Below, one piece after another: positions 9,288 through 16,368 of a stretch of 64,000 nt of DNA. The first letter of the stretch is position 1, and every line of letters starts with the position of its first letter. The position numbers were made by a program, and so were the translations under genes. Below the pieces are notes generated by a model that ran no database searches, had not been told where the DNA came from, and worked only from the letters and a program-made list of their open reading frames with translations. The DNA comes from Amycolatopsis sp. WAC 01376 (GTDB lineage Bacteria; Actinomycetota; Actinomycetes; Mycobacteriales; Pseudonocardiaceae). The stretch lies in NCBI RefSeq assembly GCF_003947415.1, contig NZ_QHKL01000011.1, positions 1 to 64,000 of the forward strand, given 5' to 3'.

Positions 9288-9413
9288 TTACCTCACGCCG
9301 GCCAACCCGGGCGAAGTCATGCCGGGAGTGTCCCTTGTGGACGGTCGGGAAAGCGTCAGGCACCGTGGTGAGTCCGCCCACGACCCACTCGACCAGCGGG
9401 TACGCGGCGGGAA

Positions 9414-10817
9414 TCAAGGGACCTCGTAGAACTTGTCGTAGTGACCCGGCGCGTAATAGAACTTGTCGTTGTCGTCCTTGACGATGCGGTCCGGCTTCGG
9501 CCTCTGGTTCTCCGGCAGCGGCTTTCCGCTGAAGTCCGTGTACTCGTCGGCGTCCCTGATGGGTTTCTTGTTTTCGTACCTCGGTGTCGGGTGGACGTCG
9601 AATTCGTAGTAGTTGCCGTCGTACGGTTTCGTGGGCTTGCCGTCAGGACCGAACGGTTGATCGGCGGGCTTGTTGCCGCCGCTCACCTTGCCGTTGTGCG
9701 GAAGCCTGCCTTCGTTCCCGACTTTGCCGCCTGCCTGACCGTGGTTCCCGTAGATCCTGCCGCCCCAGGTCGAGCCGGGGCCGGGGGTGGGCTTGTTCCC
9801 CAAGCCCAGCGAGTTGAGCTTGTCGTTGTCCACGCTGTTGTGCCAGGCGCCGAACTGGCCGCTGTCCTTGTGGTCGAGGATCCACCGTTTCATCTTGAGC
9901 GCGGCGTCTTTCTGCGCCTGGGTGAGCTCGTCGAAATTCCCGAGGTTCGGCGAAAGATCGGGCTGCGGTTGGGGCTGGGGCTTCTTCCCCTTGCCACCAC
10001 CGCCTCCGCCGCGGGTGCTGCTGTACTCGCCGCCCGGTTTCGGACCGCGGGGTTTCCCTGCCGGTCCGGTCTTGCCGGTGTCGATCTTGCGGAGCGCCTT
10101 CTCCGCTTCGGCGAAGATGTTCTTCGCCTTCTTCATCAGCGGGGCGAGCGCGCTCATCGCCTTGACCAGCTTGGTGACGACGGTGGCGATCTTGGAAGCG
10201 GTCTTCGCGATGGCGGCGGTGACCTGCGGCAGCACCCAGGTCATGCCGAGGCCGAGCGTCGCCAGCACCTGCAGCGCCCAGCTGATCAGTTCGGCGATGG
10301 TGTCGCGGACCAGGGTGCGGACCGCGGTGACCACCTCACCGCCGATCCGGGTGCCGGAGGACGCGCCGCCGGCGGCCTGCTGGCACGCGCCGATCAAGGA
10401 CGCGACATCCGCTCCCCTGGTGCGGTAGGCGTCACCGGCGTCACCGGCCCAGTTCGCGGTTTCGGCGACGACCATCGCGTCGAGGTCGGCGCTGATCGTG
10501 CCGAGTTCTTTGGCGACGTTCTGCCAGGTCTCGGCGTGCGCGGCGATCTCGTCCGGGTCTCCGGCGAGCGCGTCGAGTGCTTCCTTCAACGGTCCGACGT
10601 GCTCCATCAGCCAGCCGACCCCGGCGGCGAGGATGGTGCCGAACGGGTCGAGGGCGGCGGACACCGCGTCCATGGCGGCGCCGAACGCGCCGACCGCGAC
10701 GGACGCCCAGTCACCGCTTTCGATGGACGCCTTGAGTTCGGTCGCGGATTCGAGCAGGGGAACGCCGGACACCGCGGTGGTGGAATCCTTCGGGGTGGCG
10801 ACAAGGGGGTTGGTCAT
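9414..10817 (-). CDS. Polymorphic toxin: WXG-type leader and C-terminal barnase/RNase Sa-like domain
   Basis: 467 residues. The N-terminal half is helical with a WXG100-like element (NWAGDAGDAYRTRG, about 111-124) and a hydrophobic stretch (LQVLATLGLGMTWVL), typical of type VII secretion substrates. A Gly/Pro-rich linker (about 245-290) leads to a C-terminal toxin domain with NEGRLP, the catalytic Glu in YYEFDV, Arg in DRIV and His in GHYDKF. These match the Glu-Arg-His set of barnase and RNase Sa (guanyl-specific RNases), so it likely cleaves RNA in rival cells. About 30 extra residues sit between the Glu and Arg motifs. ATG start overlaps the upstream EspC-like gene by 4 bp. No recognisable immunity gene (barstar-like) follows: downstream is only repeat C. 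Confidence 0.85.
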   Translation of the reverse strand: MTNPLVATPKDSTTAVSGVPLLESATELKASIESGDWASVAVGAFGAAMDAVSAALDPFGTILAAGVGWLMEHVGPLKEALDALAGDPDEIAAHAETWQNVAKELGTISADLDAMVVAETANWAGDAGDAYRTRGADVASLIGACQQAAGGASSGTRIGGEVVTAVRTLVRDTIAELISWALQVLATLGLGMTWVLPQVTAAIAKTASKIATVVTKLVKAMSALAPLMKKAKNIFAEAEKALRKIDTGKTGPAGKPRGPKPGGEYSSTRGGGGGGKGKKPQPQPQPDLSPNLGNFDELTQAQKDAALKMKRWILDHKDSGQFGAWHNSVDNDKLNSLGLGNKPTPGPGSTWGGRIYGNHGQAGGKVGNEGRLPHNGKVSGGNKPADQPFGPDGKPTKPYDGNYYEFDVHPTPRYENKKPIRDADEYTDFSGKPLPENQRPKPDRIVKDDNDKFYYAPGHYDKFYEVP

Positions 10818-11152
10818 CGCGAGGCCTTCTCCATCGGAGTCGCCGGGATCGCGGCCTCGTACTGTTTGAACATGTCGACGCCCGCGGCGTCCTGCCCGGT
10901 GTAGGACTGTTCGGCGGTGCGCAGGTTGGCGGCGGTCGCCCGGACGCCGTCGATCGCGGCCTTGATCGAGTCGACCGTCTTCTCCTCCGCCGGATTGATG
11001 AACGGCGGGACGAACGCGCAGATCAGACCGTAGGCGTCGTCGGACATGGCCGCGGTGTTCGCCGCCGCCAGCACGGTGTCCAGCCGCTCGGCGATCCCGT
11101 CGACGTTCGCCGCGTGTTTGCCGATTTCCGCCGGTACGACCTGAAAGTTCAT
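10814..11152 (-). CDS. EspC-like small type VII secretion-associated protein
   Basis: 112 residues, mostly helical, opening with MNFQVVPAEIGKHAANVDGIAE. Size, the hydrophobic N-terminal half and the helical hairpin pattern (VDSIKAAIDGVRATAANL) fit the excreted-factor EspC/DUF2580 family that accompanies ESX substrates. AAGGGGTGACGG precedes the ATG. Its stop overlaps the toxin start (ATGA), so the two are translationally coupled, and it probably helps secrete or fold the toxin. ESX core genes (EccC, EccD) are not in the window. Confidence 0.75.
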   Translation of the reverse strand: MNFQVVPAEIGKHAANVDGIAERLDTVLAAANTAAMSDDAYGLICAFVPPFINPAEEKTVDSIKAAIDGVRATAANLRTAEQSYTGQDAAGVDMFKQYEAAIPATPMEKASR

Positions 11153-11364
11153 CCGTCACCCCTTCGAGACGTCCCGTATTCGGCACGCCGCTTCCGCTTG
11201 ACCATCGTCACCCGGCCTTCGACGTTGGCACGTAACGGAAAACGCTCGTCATCCGTCGGGAGGCCGGGGAGTTCACGCGGCCACGATGCCATCGGGCTCC
11301 CGCCCGCGAGAAAGCTCTGTGCGAAGGGACAGCGTTCCTTGCACGAAAGGGCACCGGTCTTTTG

Positions 11365-11799
11365 TCAGAGTGGCTCCAGATAAGACCTCTCGGACCAATC
11401 GTCGTCCTCGTCGTCGCGAGGCGGACGGCTCGGCGCGGGCTGATCCTGTGCCACCGCGGAAAGCCCCTCGAGTTCGGCGACGACGGCGTCGACGTCCATA
11501 GTGGCCAGTTCGCCGACCTGCCGTTCCAAGGACGTCCAGGCTTCCGCGGCCAGCCGTCGGCGATCCTCGGCGGGCAGCGCGTCGATGACCTGCCACCAGC
11601 CTCGCGCCTCCTGGACGAACTCGTCCAGCACCGGGCCGTGCGCCAGCAGTTCGTACGGTTGCCGTCGCCCGGCGACGACCTCGCCCGCGAAGTCCCCGGC
11701 GGCACCGCCGGTCGCCGCCAGCAGCCGCATGACCGTCTGCCGTGCCCGGTCCCCGTCGGCGGAGTCGAACGGATCGTGGATCGTGCGTTCTCCTGTCAC
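11365..11799 (-). CDS. Uncharacterised acidic protein of the WXG/toxin operon
   Basis: 144 residues with no family that I recognise. It is helical (GRRQPYELLAHGPVLDEFVQ) with a strongly acidic tail (PRDDEDDDWSERSYLEPL). GTG start overlaps the stop of the 407-residue upstream gene (GTGA), so it belongs to that transcription unit. A 212-bp gap separates it from the EspC-like gene. The acidic tail would suit an inhibitor of a basic RNase or a secretion chaperone, but that is speculation from charge and position. Confidence 0.7.
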   Translation of the reverse strand: MTGERTIHDPFDSADGDRARQTVMRLLAATGGAAGDFAGEVVAGRRQPYELLAHGPVLDEFVQEARGWWQVIDALPAEDRRRLAAEAWTSLERQVGELATMDVDAVVAELEGLSAVAQDQPAPSRPPRDDEDDDWSERSYLEPL

Positions 11800-13019
11800 A
11801 GCAGCACACTCTTACGCTTGGCCGGGCAGTCGGCGTCCCGGTGTTCGTAGCCCTCCGGCCACTGCGGCGGATCGCCCATCGCGATGGTGGTCTCCAGCAC
11901 CTCGTCGAGGGCCTTCTCCCCCGCGAACATGTGCGCCAGCCCGTACGCGGCGCTGATCAGCGTCTGGATGATCCCGACGATCTCGTTGAAGGACAGCACG
12001 AGATGGATGATGTCCAGCATCTCGCCTTCCTTCACGACTTCGACGAGCTTGCCGCGACGGCCGAGCTGGGACAGCGCTTCGCTGATGATCTCCACGACGC
12101 GCATCCCTTTTTCCAGGCCGAGTTTCTTGCCCTTGGTGAGGATCAGCAACGCGATGTCGATCGCCGAGCTGTAGCCGTGCCGGATCTCCTGCATCAGGTG
12201 GTAGGCGAGCTTCGCCAGCGCCTGGATCGCCAGGCTCGCGCCACGGAAGTACCGAGCCAGCTGCAACAGACTGGACCGGTAGGTGACCAGCCAGTTCTTG
12301 GCCCGATCGGCGCCCTCCCCCTCCCACGCGCCCTGGATCCCGAACCGGCCCTGGTCGATGTTGACCGCGGTGTTCTCCAGGCCGAGCGCGGCGTCGTTGT
12401 AGAGCACCGCCTGCCGCTGCAGCACGGTCCAGTCACCGACGAGCAGGTCGGCGATCATGGTGATGAAGTCCTTGTCGGAACCGGTGAGCATCTTGATCAC
12501 TTCGGCGACGTCGCCGAGGGATCCGCCGAGATCGAGCAGTTTCTCGCGCTCCGCCTGTGCCTTCACCGGCCACCAGGCCGGGTCGGCGACGGCCGCCGGA
12601 TCGGGCCCGCCGTAACCCACCGGGACGGCGTCGCGGAACGCCGCGGCACCGGCCGGGTCACGCACCTCGTCCGCGGGGACCCGCGCGGCGTCGGGCTCCG
12701 GGTTGAGCCGGTCCAGTAGTTCCGCCGCCCGCGCGTCCACCACGCCGTACCAGTGCGCCACACAGCGCAGTTCGTGTCCGCCGCCCGCGGCGAGATCGGC
12801 CGCGAACCGTGTCTGGCTCAGCGCCGTGCGCTGCCACTCGTCCAGTTTCGGCCAGGCGGCGGCGAAGAAACCCTCGCCGCTTTCGGTGTCGAATCCGGCA
12901 CCGGCGCCGACCAAGCGGTCGAACCACTGGCGATAGGTGTCGACGCCCGCGCCCGCCCGCAGGACCAGGTCTCCGAGCGCGCGCACCGCGGCCGGCTCGA
13001 CCGAGAACCCCTGCCCCAT
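11796..13019 (-). CDS. WXG100-like secreted-substrate protein, 407 aa
   Basis: A long helical protein carrying a WXG-type turn in AWEGEGADRAKNWL (about 235-248) and a large hydrophobic helix region after it (ALAKLAYHLMQEI, IDIALLILTKGKK). This is the usual shape of actinobacterial WXG/LXG secretion-substrate proteins that precede toxin modules. ATG preceded by AGGGGGACGA. First gene of the row leading to the RNase toxin. I cannot assign an enzymatic activity. Confidence 0.72.
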   Translation of the reverse strand: MGQGFSVEPAAVRALGDLVLRAGAGVDTYRQWFDRLVGAGAGFDTESGEGFFAAAWPKLDEWQRTALSQTRFAADLAAGGGHELRCVAHWYGVVDARAAELLDRLNPEPDAARVPADEVRDPAGAAAFRDAVPVGYGGPDPAAVADPAWWPVKAQAEREKLLDLGGSLGDVAEVIKMLTGSDKDFITMIADLLVGDWTVLQRQAVLYNDAALGLENTAVNIDQGRFGIQGAWEGEGADRAKNWLVTYRSSLLQLARYFRGASLAIQALAKLAYHLMQEIRHGYSSAIDIALLILTKGKKLGLEKGMRVVEIISEALSQLGRRGKLVEVVKEGEMLDIIHLVLSFNEIVGIIQTLISAAYGLAHMFAGEKALDEVLETTIAMGDPPQWPEGYEHRDADCPAKRKSVLL

Positions 13020-13111
13020 TCGTCCCCCTGTTGCTCCGAAGTACCCCTTCGACGTAGCTGAAGTTTGACAGGTTGCCGCGAAATGTCACATCACTGGAAT
13101 GGAGTACCCGG

Positions 13112-14701
13112 TCAAGCGAGCCTGAGCAGGACCGGGCTCCCGGTGACGGTGACGTCGGCACCGGGCGTGACCGGCGCGCTCGTCCCGTCGAGTTGTTCGA
13201 CCGAGGTGGTGCCGTTGGCCGCCGGGATCCGCGCGGACCGGTCGATGGTCCACCAGATCAGGAACGTCCGGCCGCCCTGATCGAACCGGCACTGCCACAG
13301 GTCGTCGGGCAGCCCCGCCGGGCGACCTTGTCCGCAGGAATGGATCCGGCTGCCCGCCAGCCACCGGTGCAGGCGCTCCACGTGGCGCGCCGCCTTCGTG
13401 TGCGGGCCGCCGACGGGCTGCAACACGATGGGGATCTTGGCGCTGCCCCAGTTGTAGAAGTACATGCGGCGGTATTGCGCGTAAAGCCCGGACAGGAAGA
13501 ACCGGACCGCGTGCTGCGCGCCGCGATCGGCGTCCACCGGCCGCTGCCTGTTCACGTCGTACGCCGAGCCGGTGCTCCAGAGCCTGATGCCGGCACCGGC
13601 CTCGTGCAGAGCCTTCTCGATCTCGTTCGCCAGTGGCAGCATCGTCTCCGGCGGGTCGGAGTCGTTGCGGGGAGCCAGCTTCACCGCGCCGGCGTCGCAA
13701 TGGTCGTAGCCGCCGAGCTTGGCGAACTGCCGCAATTTGTCGAACGCCACGGGATCCCAGAGCTCGCCCATGGACGGGCACACCACCGTCACCGCCGGGT
13801 CGACGGATTTGAGCACCTGGCTCGCCCGGCGTGTCATCTCCACCAGTTGCGCCGTCGAACCGCTGAAGAAGTCTTGGTGATTGGCCATGTCCCACAGCTC
13901 GTAGGCGTCGATCCGGCCGCGATACTGCTCGGCGACGGTGCGCACGAAACGTTCCCAATCCGCGAGGTCGTCGGGCGGGCCGGAGCGAGAGTCGTCGGTG
14001 TAGACCGATTTCGGGCTGTTCGGGCTCGCCCACGACGGGGTGCCGCCGAAGGTCAGGGTCACCGGGAGGCCCGCGCCGCGGGCGCCGGTCACGAGCCGTT
14101 CGAGGGTGTTCCAGTCGTACCGGCCACGGGCGGGTTCCAGGTTCTGCCACCGGGTGCGCGTGTTCCACAACCGGACGGACCCGACCTCGAAGGACGGCAT
14201 CTGCCCGGTGTTCGAATTCGCCGTCACCCCGACGAATTCCGGATCGAGCGTGCGTGGCGCGTTCGTCCACATCGACGCCTGGATCGCGGCGGGCACCTGC
14301 CGATCGGTCGGGGTGGCCATGGCGCCCCCGGCGAGCAGGACGACCCCGAGTACCGCGACGAGCGCGAGGTTCGCCAGTGGCCGCCTGCGATCGGGCGACG
14401 TCGGTGTGTCCGCCGGCGCGTCGGCGTGCCGGATGACGGTGTCCGGGATGACGGCGTCACCCAGGTCCGCGCGCTCCCACAACCGGTACAGCTTCGCGAG
14501 TTCCTCCCGGTTCGCCCCGCACGCGGTCGCGATCGCCTCGATCGGCGCGAACGTCGCCGGAACACTCCGCCCGGTGCAGTAGCGGTGCACGGTCGACCGG
14601 CTCAGATGCACTTTGCGTCCGAGCAGTTCGTAGCTCAGCCCGCTCCGCTCTTTCCGCTCGGTGAGAAGTGCCGTCAGCGCGGCAACCGCCTCGCTCGCCA
14701 T
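13112..14701 (-). CDS. Membrane protein with N-terminal XRE-type HTH and extracellular glycosidase-like domain lacking catalytic glutamates
   Basis: 529 residues. A Cro/CI-type HTH lies at about 5-65 (LSYELLGRKVHLSRSTVHRY), then a charged linker, one membrane helix (LANLALVAVLGVVLLAGGAM, about 107-126) and a about 390-residue TIM-barrel-like domain resembling clan GH-A/GH39 enzymes (RYDWNTLERLVTGARGAGLP, PSWASP). Where GH-A enzymes have WNEPN with the acid/base Glu this protein has WDMAN, and the expected nucleophile region reads LWSTGSAYD with no Glu. It therefore looks like a binding-only sensor coupled to DNA binding. ATG at 14701 has GGAGG upstream. Divergent from the phospholipase D gene. 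Confidence 0.72.
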   Translation of the reverse strand: MASEAVAALTALLTERKERSGLSYELLGRKVHLSRSTVHRYCTGRSVPATFAPIEAIATACGANREELAKLYRLWERADLGDAVIPDTVIRHADAPADTPTSPDRRRPLANLALVAVLGVVLLAGGAMATPTDRQVPAAIQASMWTNAPRTLDPEFVGVTANSNTGQMPSFEVGSVRLWNTRTRWQNLEPARGRYDWNTLERLVTGARGAGLPVTLTFGGTPSWASPNSPKSVYTDDSRSGPPDDLADWERFVRTVAEQYRGRIDAYELWDMANHQDFFSGSTAQLVEMTRRASQVLKSVDPAVTVVCPSMGELWDPVAFDKLRQFAKLGGYDHCDAGAVKLAPRNDSDPPETMLPLANEIEKALHEAGAGIRLWSTGSAYDVNRQRPVDADRGAQHAVRFFLSGLYAQYRRMYFYNWGSAKIPIVLQPVGGPHTKAARHVERLHRWLAGSRIHSCGQGRPAGLPDDLWQCRFDQGGRTFLIWWTIDRSARIPAANGTTSVEQLDGTSAPVTPGADVTVTGSPVLLRLA

Positions 14702-14955
14702 ACCGCTGAGCCCCCTCCGCGTGACGTGCCGGTCTCCCGATTCAGCCGCCTGCCGGGAGCCCCTGAACGGAGAACAGTGTCCCACCGCCTGCCTCTCATC
14801 GCCGTGGGTTCACGCGATCGCATCTCCCGGCTCCGGCGTCACCGCAGGTCAGCGGCCGGGTTTCGTCCCACCGTCTCGTTTCCGGTGTTTTCGCTTGCCC
14901 GGACACCTCGCGCTGAGCAGCGTGGACCGGGAGGCAAGACAGGGGAGGAATCGGG

Positions 14956-16158
14956 ATGAAATCGCACGGGAAACGGGTCGGCGCGCTGGCGGCCGCGCTG
15001 CTGATGACGGGCGCGGCAGGCGTCCCGGCCGCCGCCGCGTCCGCGCCGCCACAACTGACGACCAGAGCGGATTTCAACACTCCGGGCGGCGGGCAGATCG
15101 TCGAGCACCTGCGAAAGCTGATCGATGGGGCACCCGCGAACTCGACCATCAGGACCGCGCAGTTCCTTCTGCGGGACGAGCCGATCACGGACGCGCTCGC
15201 GGAAGCGGCGGAACGTGGGGTGCATGTCCAGGTCCTGGTCAACGGGAAGGCGACGGATCATCCGAACTACCAGGACCTGAAGAACCGGCTGAAGAAGACC
15301 GGCGACGAGAAATCGTGGGCGAAGAGCTGCGGGGACGGCCGAGGGTGCAACGGCGGGAACGCGATGCACAACAAGTTCTTCCTGTTCGAGCGAACGCTGG
15401 GCGCGGCGGCCGTGGTCGCGACCGGATCGGCCAACTTCAGCGAGAACACGACGGGCGGCAACGGTGGCTGGAACAGCTACTACACCGACGTCGGGAACGC
15501 CGGCCTGTTCGCAAGGTACAACGACTACTTCACCGACTTGCGCAAGGTCGCGGAAGGGGCCACGGCGAACCCCGACTACTACGAAGCCAACCCTCCCGTA
15601 ATCACCGGGAACACCAAGAGCTACTTCTACCCGAGGCTCAAGGACGAGGGCAACGACACCGTCGAGAACTCCTTGAAGGAGGTCGGCTGCTTGTCGGAGA
15701 AGAGCAAGATCCGCATCGGGGTATGGTCACTCACCCGGATGAAGATCATCGAGCGGCTGCGGTTCCTGGCCGCCATGGGGTGCACCGTGGACATCGTCGC
15801 TTTGCGGATGACCGCGGGCGCCTGTGAAACGCTGATGAAGGGCCAGCCGGATCGAGTGCGGCTTCGCGGTTTCAAAGCCGGGAACGAGCATGGCATCCAT
15901 GAGAAGAACATGATGATCGAGGGCGACTACCTCAAGCCGGGCACCAAGGTCGTCTTCACCGGCAGCCAGAACTTCAACAACCCGTCCTTGCACGAGAACG
16001 ACGAGAACGTCATCCGGATCTTGGACAACGACGGGATCTACCGGAGTTTCGTGAAGAACTTCGAGCAGGTGGCCGACGCCTCCGACGAGGAGATCAAGTC
16101 CCCCGCGGACTGCGTGAAGATGCTCCCACCCAACGACCCCGACCCCACCGAAGGGTAA
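14956..16158 (+). CDS. Secreted phospholipase D family protein
   Basis: 400 residues with a signal peptide (about 1-29). Two HKD-type half sites are visible: MHNKFFLFE followed by GSANFSEN (about 136-165), and IHEKNMMIEGD followed by GSQNFNNPS and ENDEN (about 315-350); the H-x-K-x4 core of each is present, although the Asp of the HKD is replaced by nearby acidic residues. The two halves would form one active site for phosphodiester or phospholipid cleavage outside the cell. ATG preceded by GGGGAGGAATCGGG. Divergent from the HTH-glycosidase-like gene; its stop is followed by the repeat B hairpin, which may end transcription. Confidence 0.87.
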   Translation: MKSHGKRVGALAAALLMTGAAGVPAAAASAPPQLTTRADFNTPGGGQIVEHLRKLIDGAPANSTIRTAQFLLRDEPITDALAEAAERGVHVQVLVNGKATDHPNYQDLKNRLKKTGDEKSWAKSCGDGRGCNGGNAMHNKFFLFERTLGAAAVVATGSANFSENTTGGNGGWNSYYTDVGNAGLFARYNDYFTDLRKVAEGATANPDYYEANPPVITGNTKSYFYPRLKDEGNDTVENSLKEVGCLSEKSKIRIGVWSLTRMKIIERLRFLAAMGCTVDIVALRMTAGACETLMKGQPDRVRLRGFKAGNEHGIHEKNMMIEGDYLKPGTKVVFTGSQNFNNPSLHENDENVIRILDNDGIYRSFVKNFEQVADASDEEIKSPADCVKMLPPNDPDPTEG

Positions 16159-16171
16159 GCGGTTCTACCAA

Positions 16172-16223
16172 GGGGTCGTGAGTGGCAAAGGTCGTTCTAA
16201 CGCTCTTTGCCACTCACGACCCC
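16172..16223. repeat. Palindromic repeat B, copy 1 (19-bp stem), probable terminator
   Basis: Perfect 19-bp stem opening GGGGTCGTGAGTGGCAAAG with a 14-base loop, 14 bases after the phospholipase D stop. Related hairpins with the same GGTCGTGAGTG / CACTCACGACC arms and the GTCGTTCTAA loop occur at 25787-25834 and 38467-38514. Position at gene ends suggests use as a bidirectional terminator between convergent genes. Confidence 0.85.
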
Positions 16224-16229
16224 CTCTCG

Positions 16230-16289
16230 CAGCTGCGCAACGCACCCAAATCGGGCACCCTGATCCGAACTAGCGTCCCGTGTGGACAG
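16230..16289. repeat. 60-bp tail repeat adjoining repeat B, copy 1
   Basis: This stretch (from CAGCTGCGCAACGCACCC to GTGTGGACAG) matches the reverse complement of 25401-25460 at 53 of 60 positions by eye count. The rest of the 210-bp gap shows nothing else. Confidence 0.8.
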
Positions 16290-16368
16290 TCGTGCCCCTC
16301 GGGTCCACCGCCGGTGACTTATCCGGCTTGATCCATTGAGGGCATCGGCTACCCGGTGACCGAGAGGG

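Noticed and set aside
9085..9417. A 110-codon frame right after the toxin that could be its immunity gene
   Set aside because: It starts at TTG, has no ribosome site, and two thirds of it is translated repeat C (RVTSPNTRVTSLNTR pattern). No resemblance to barstar.
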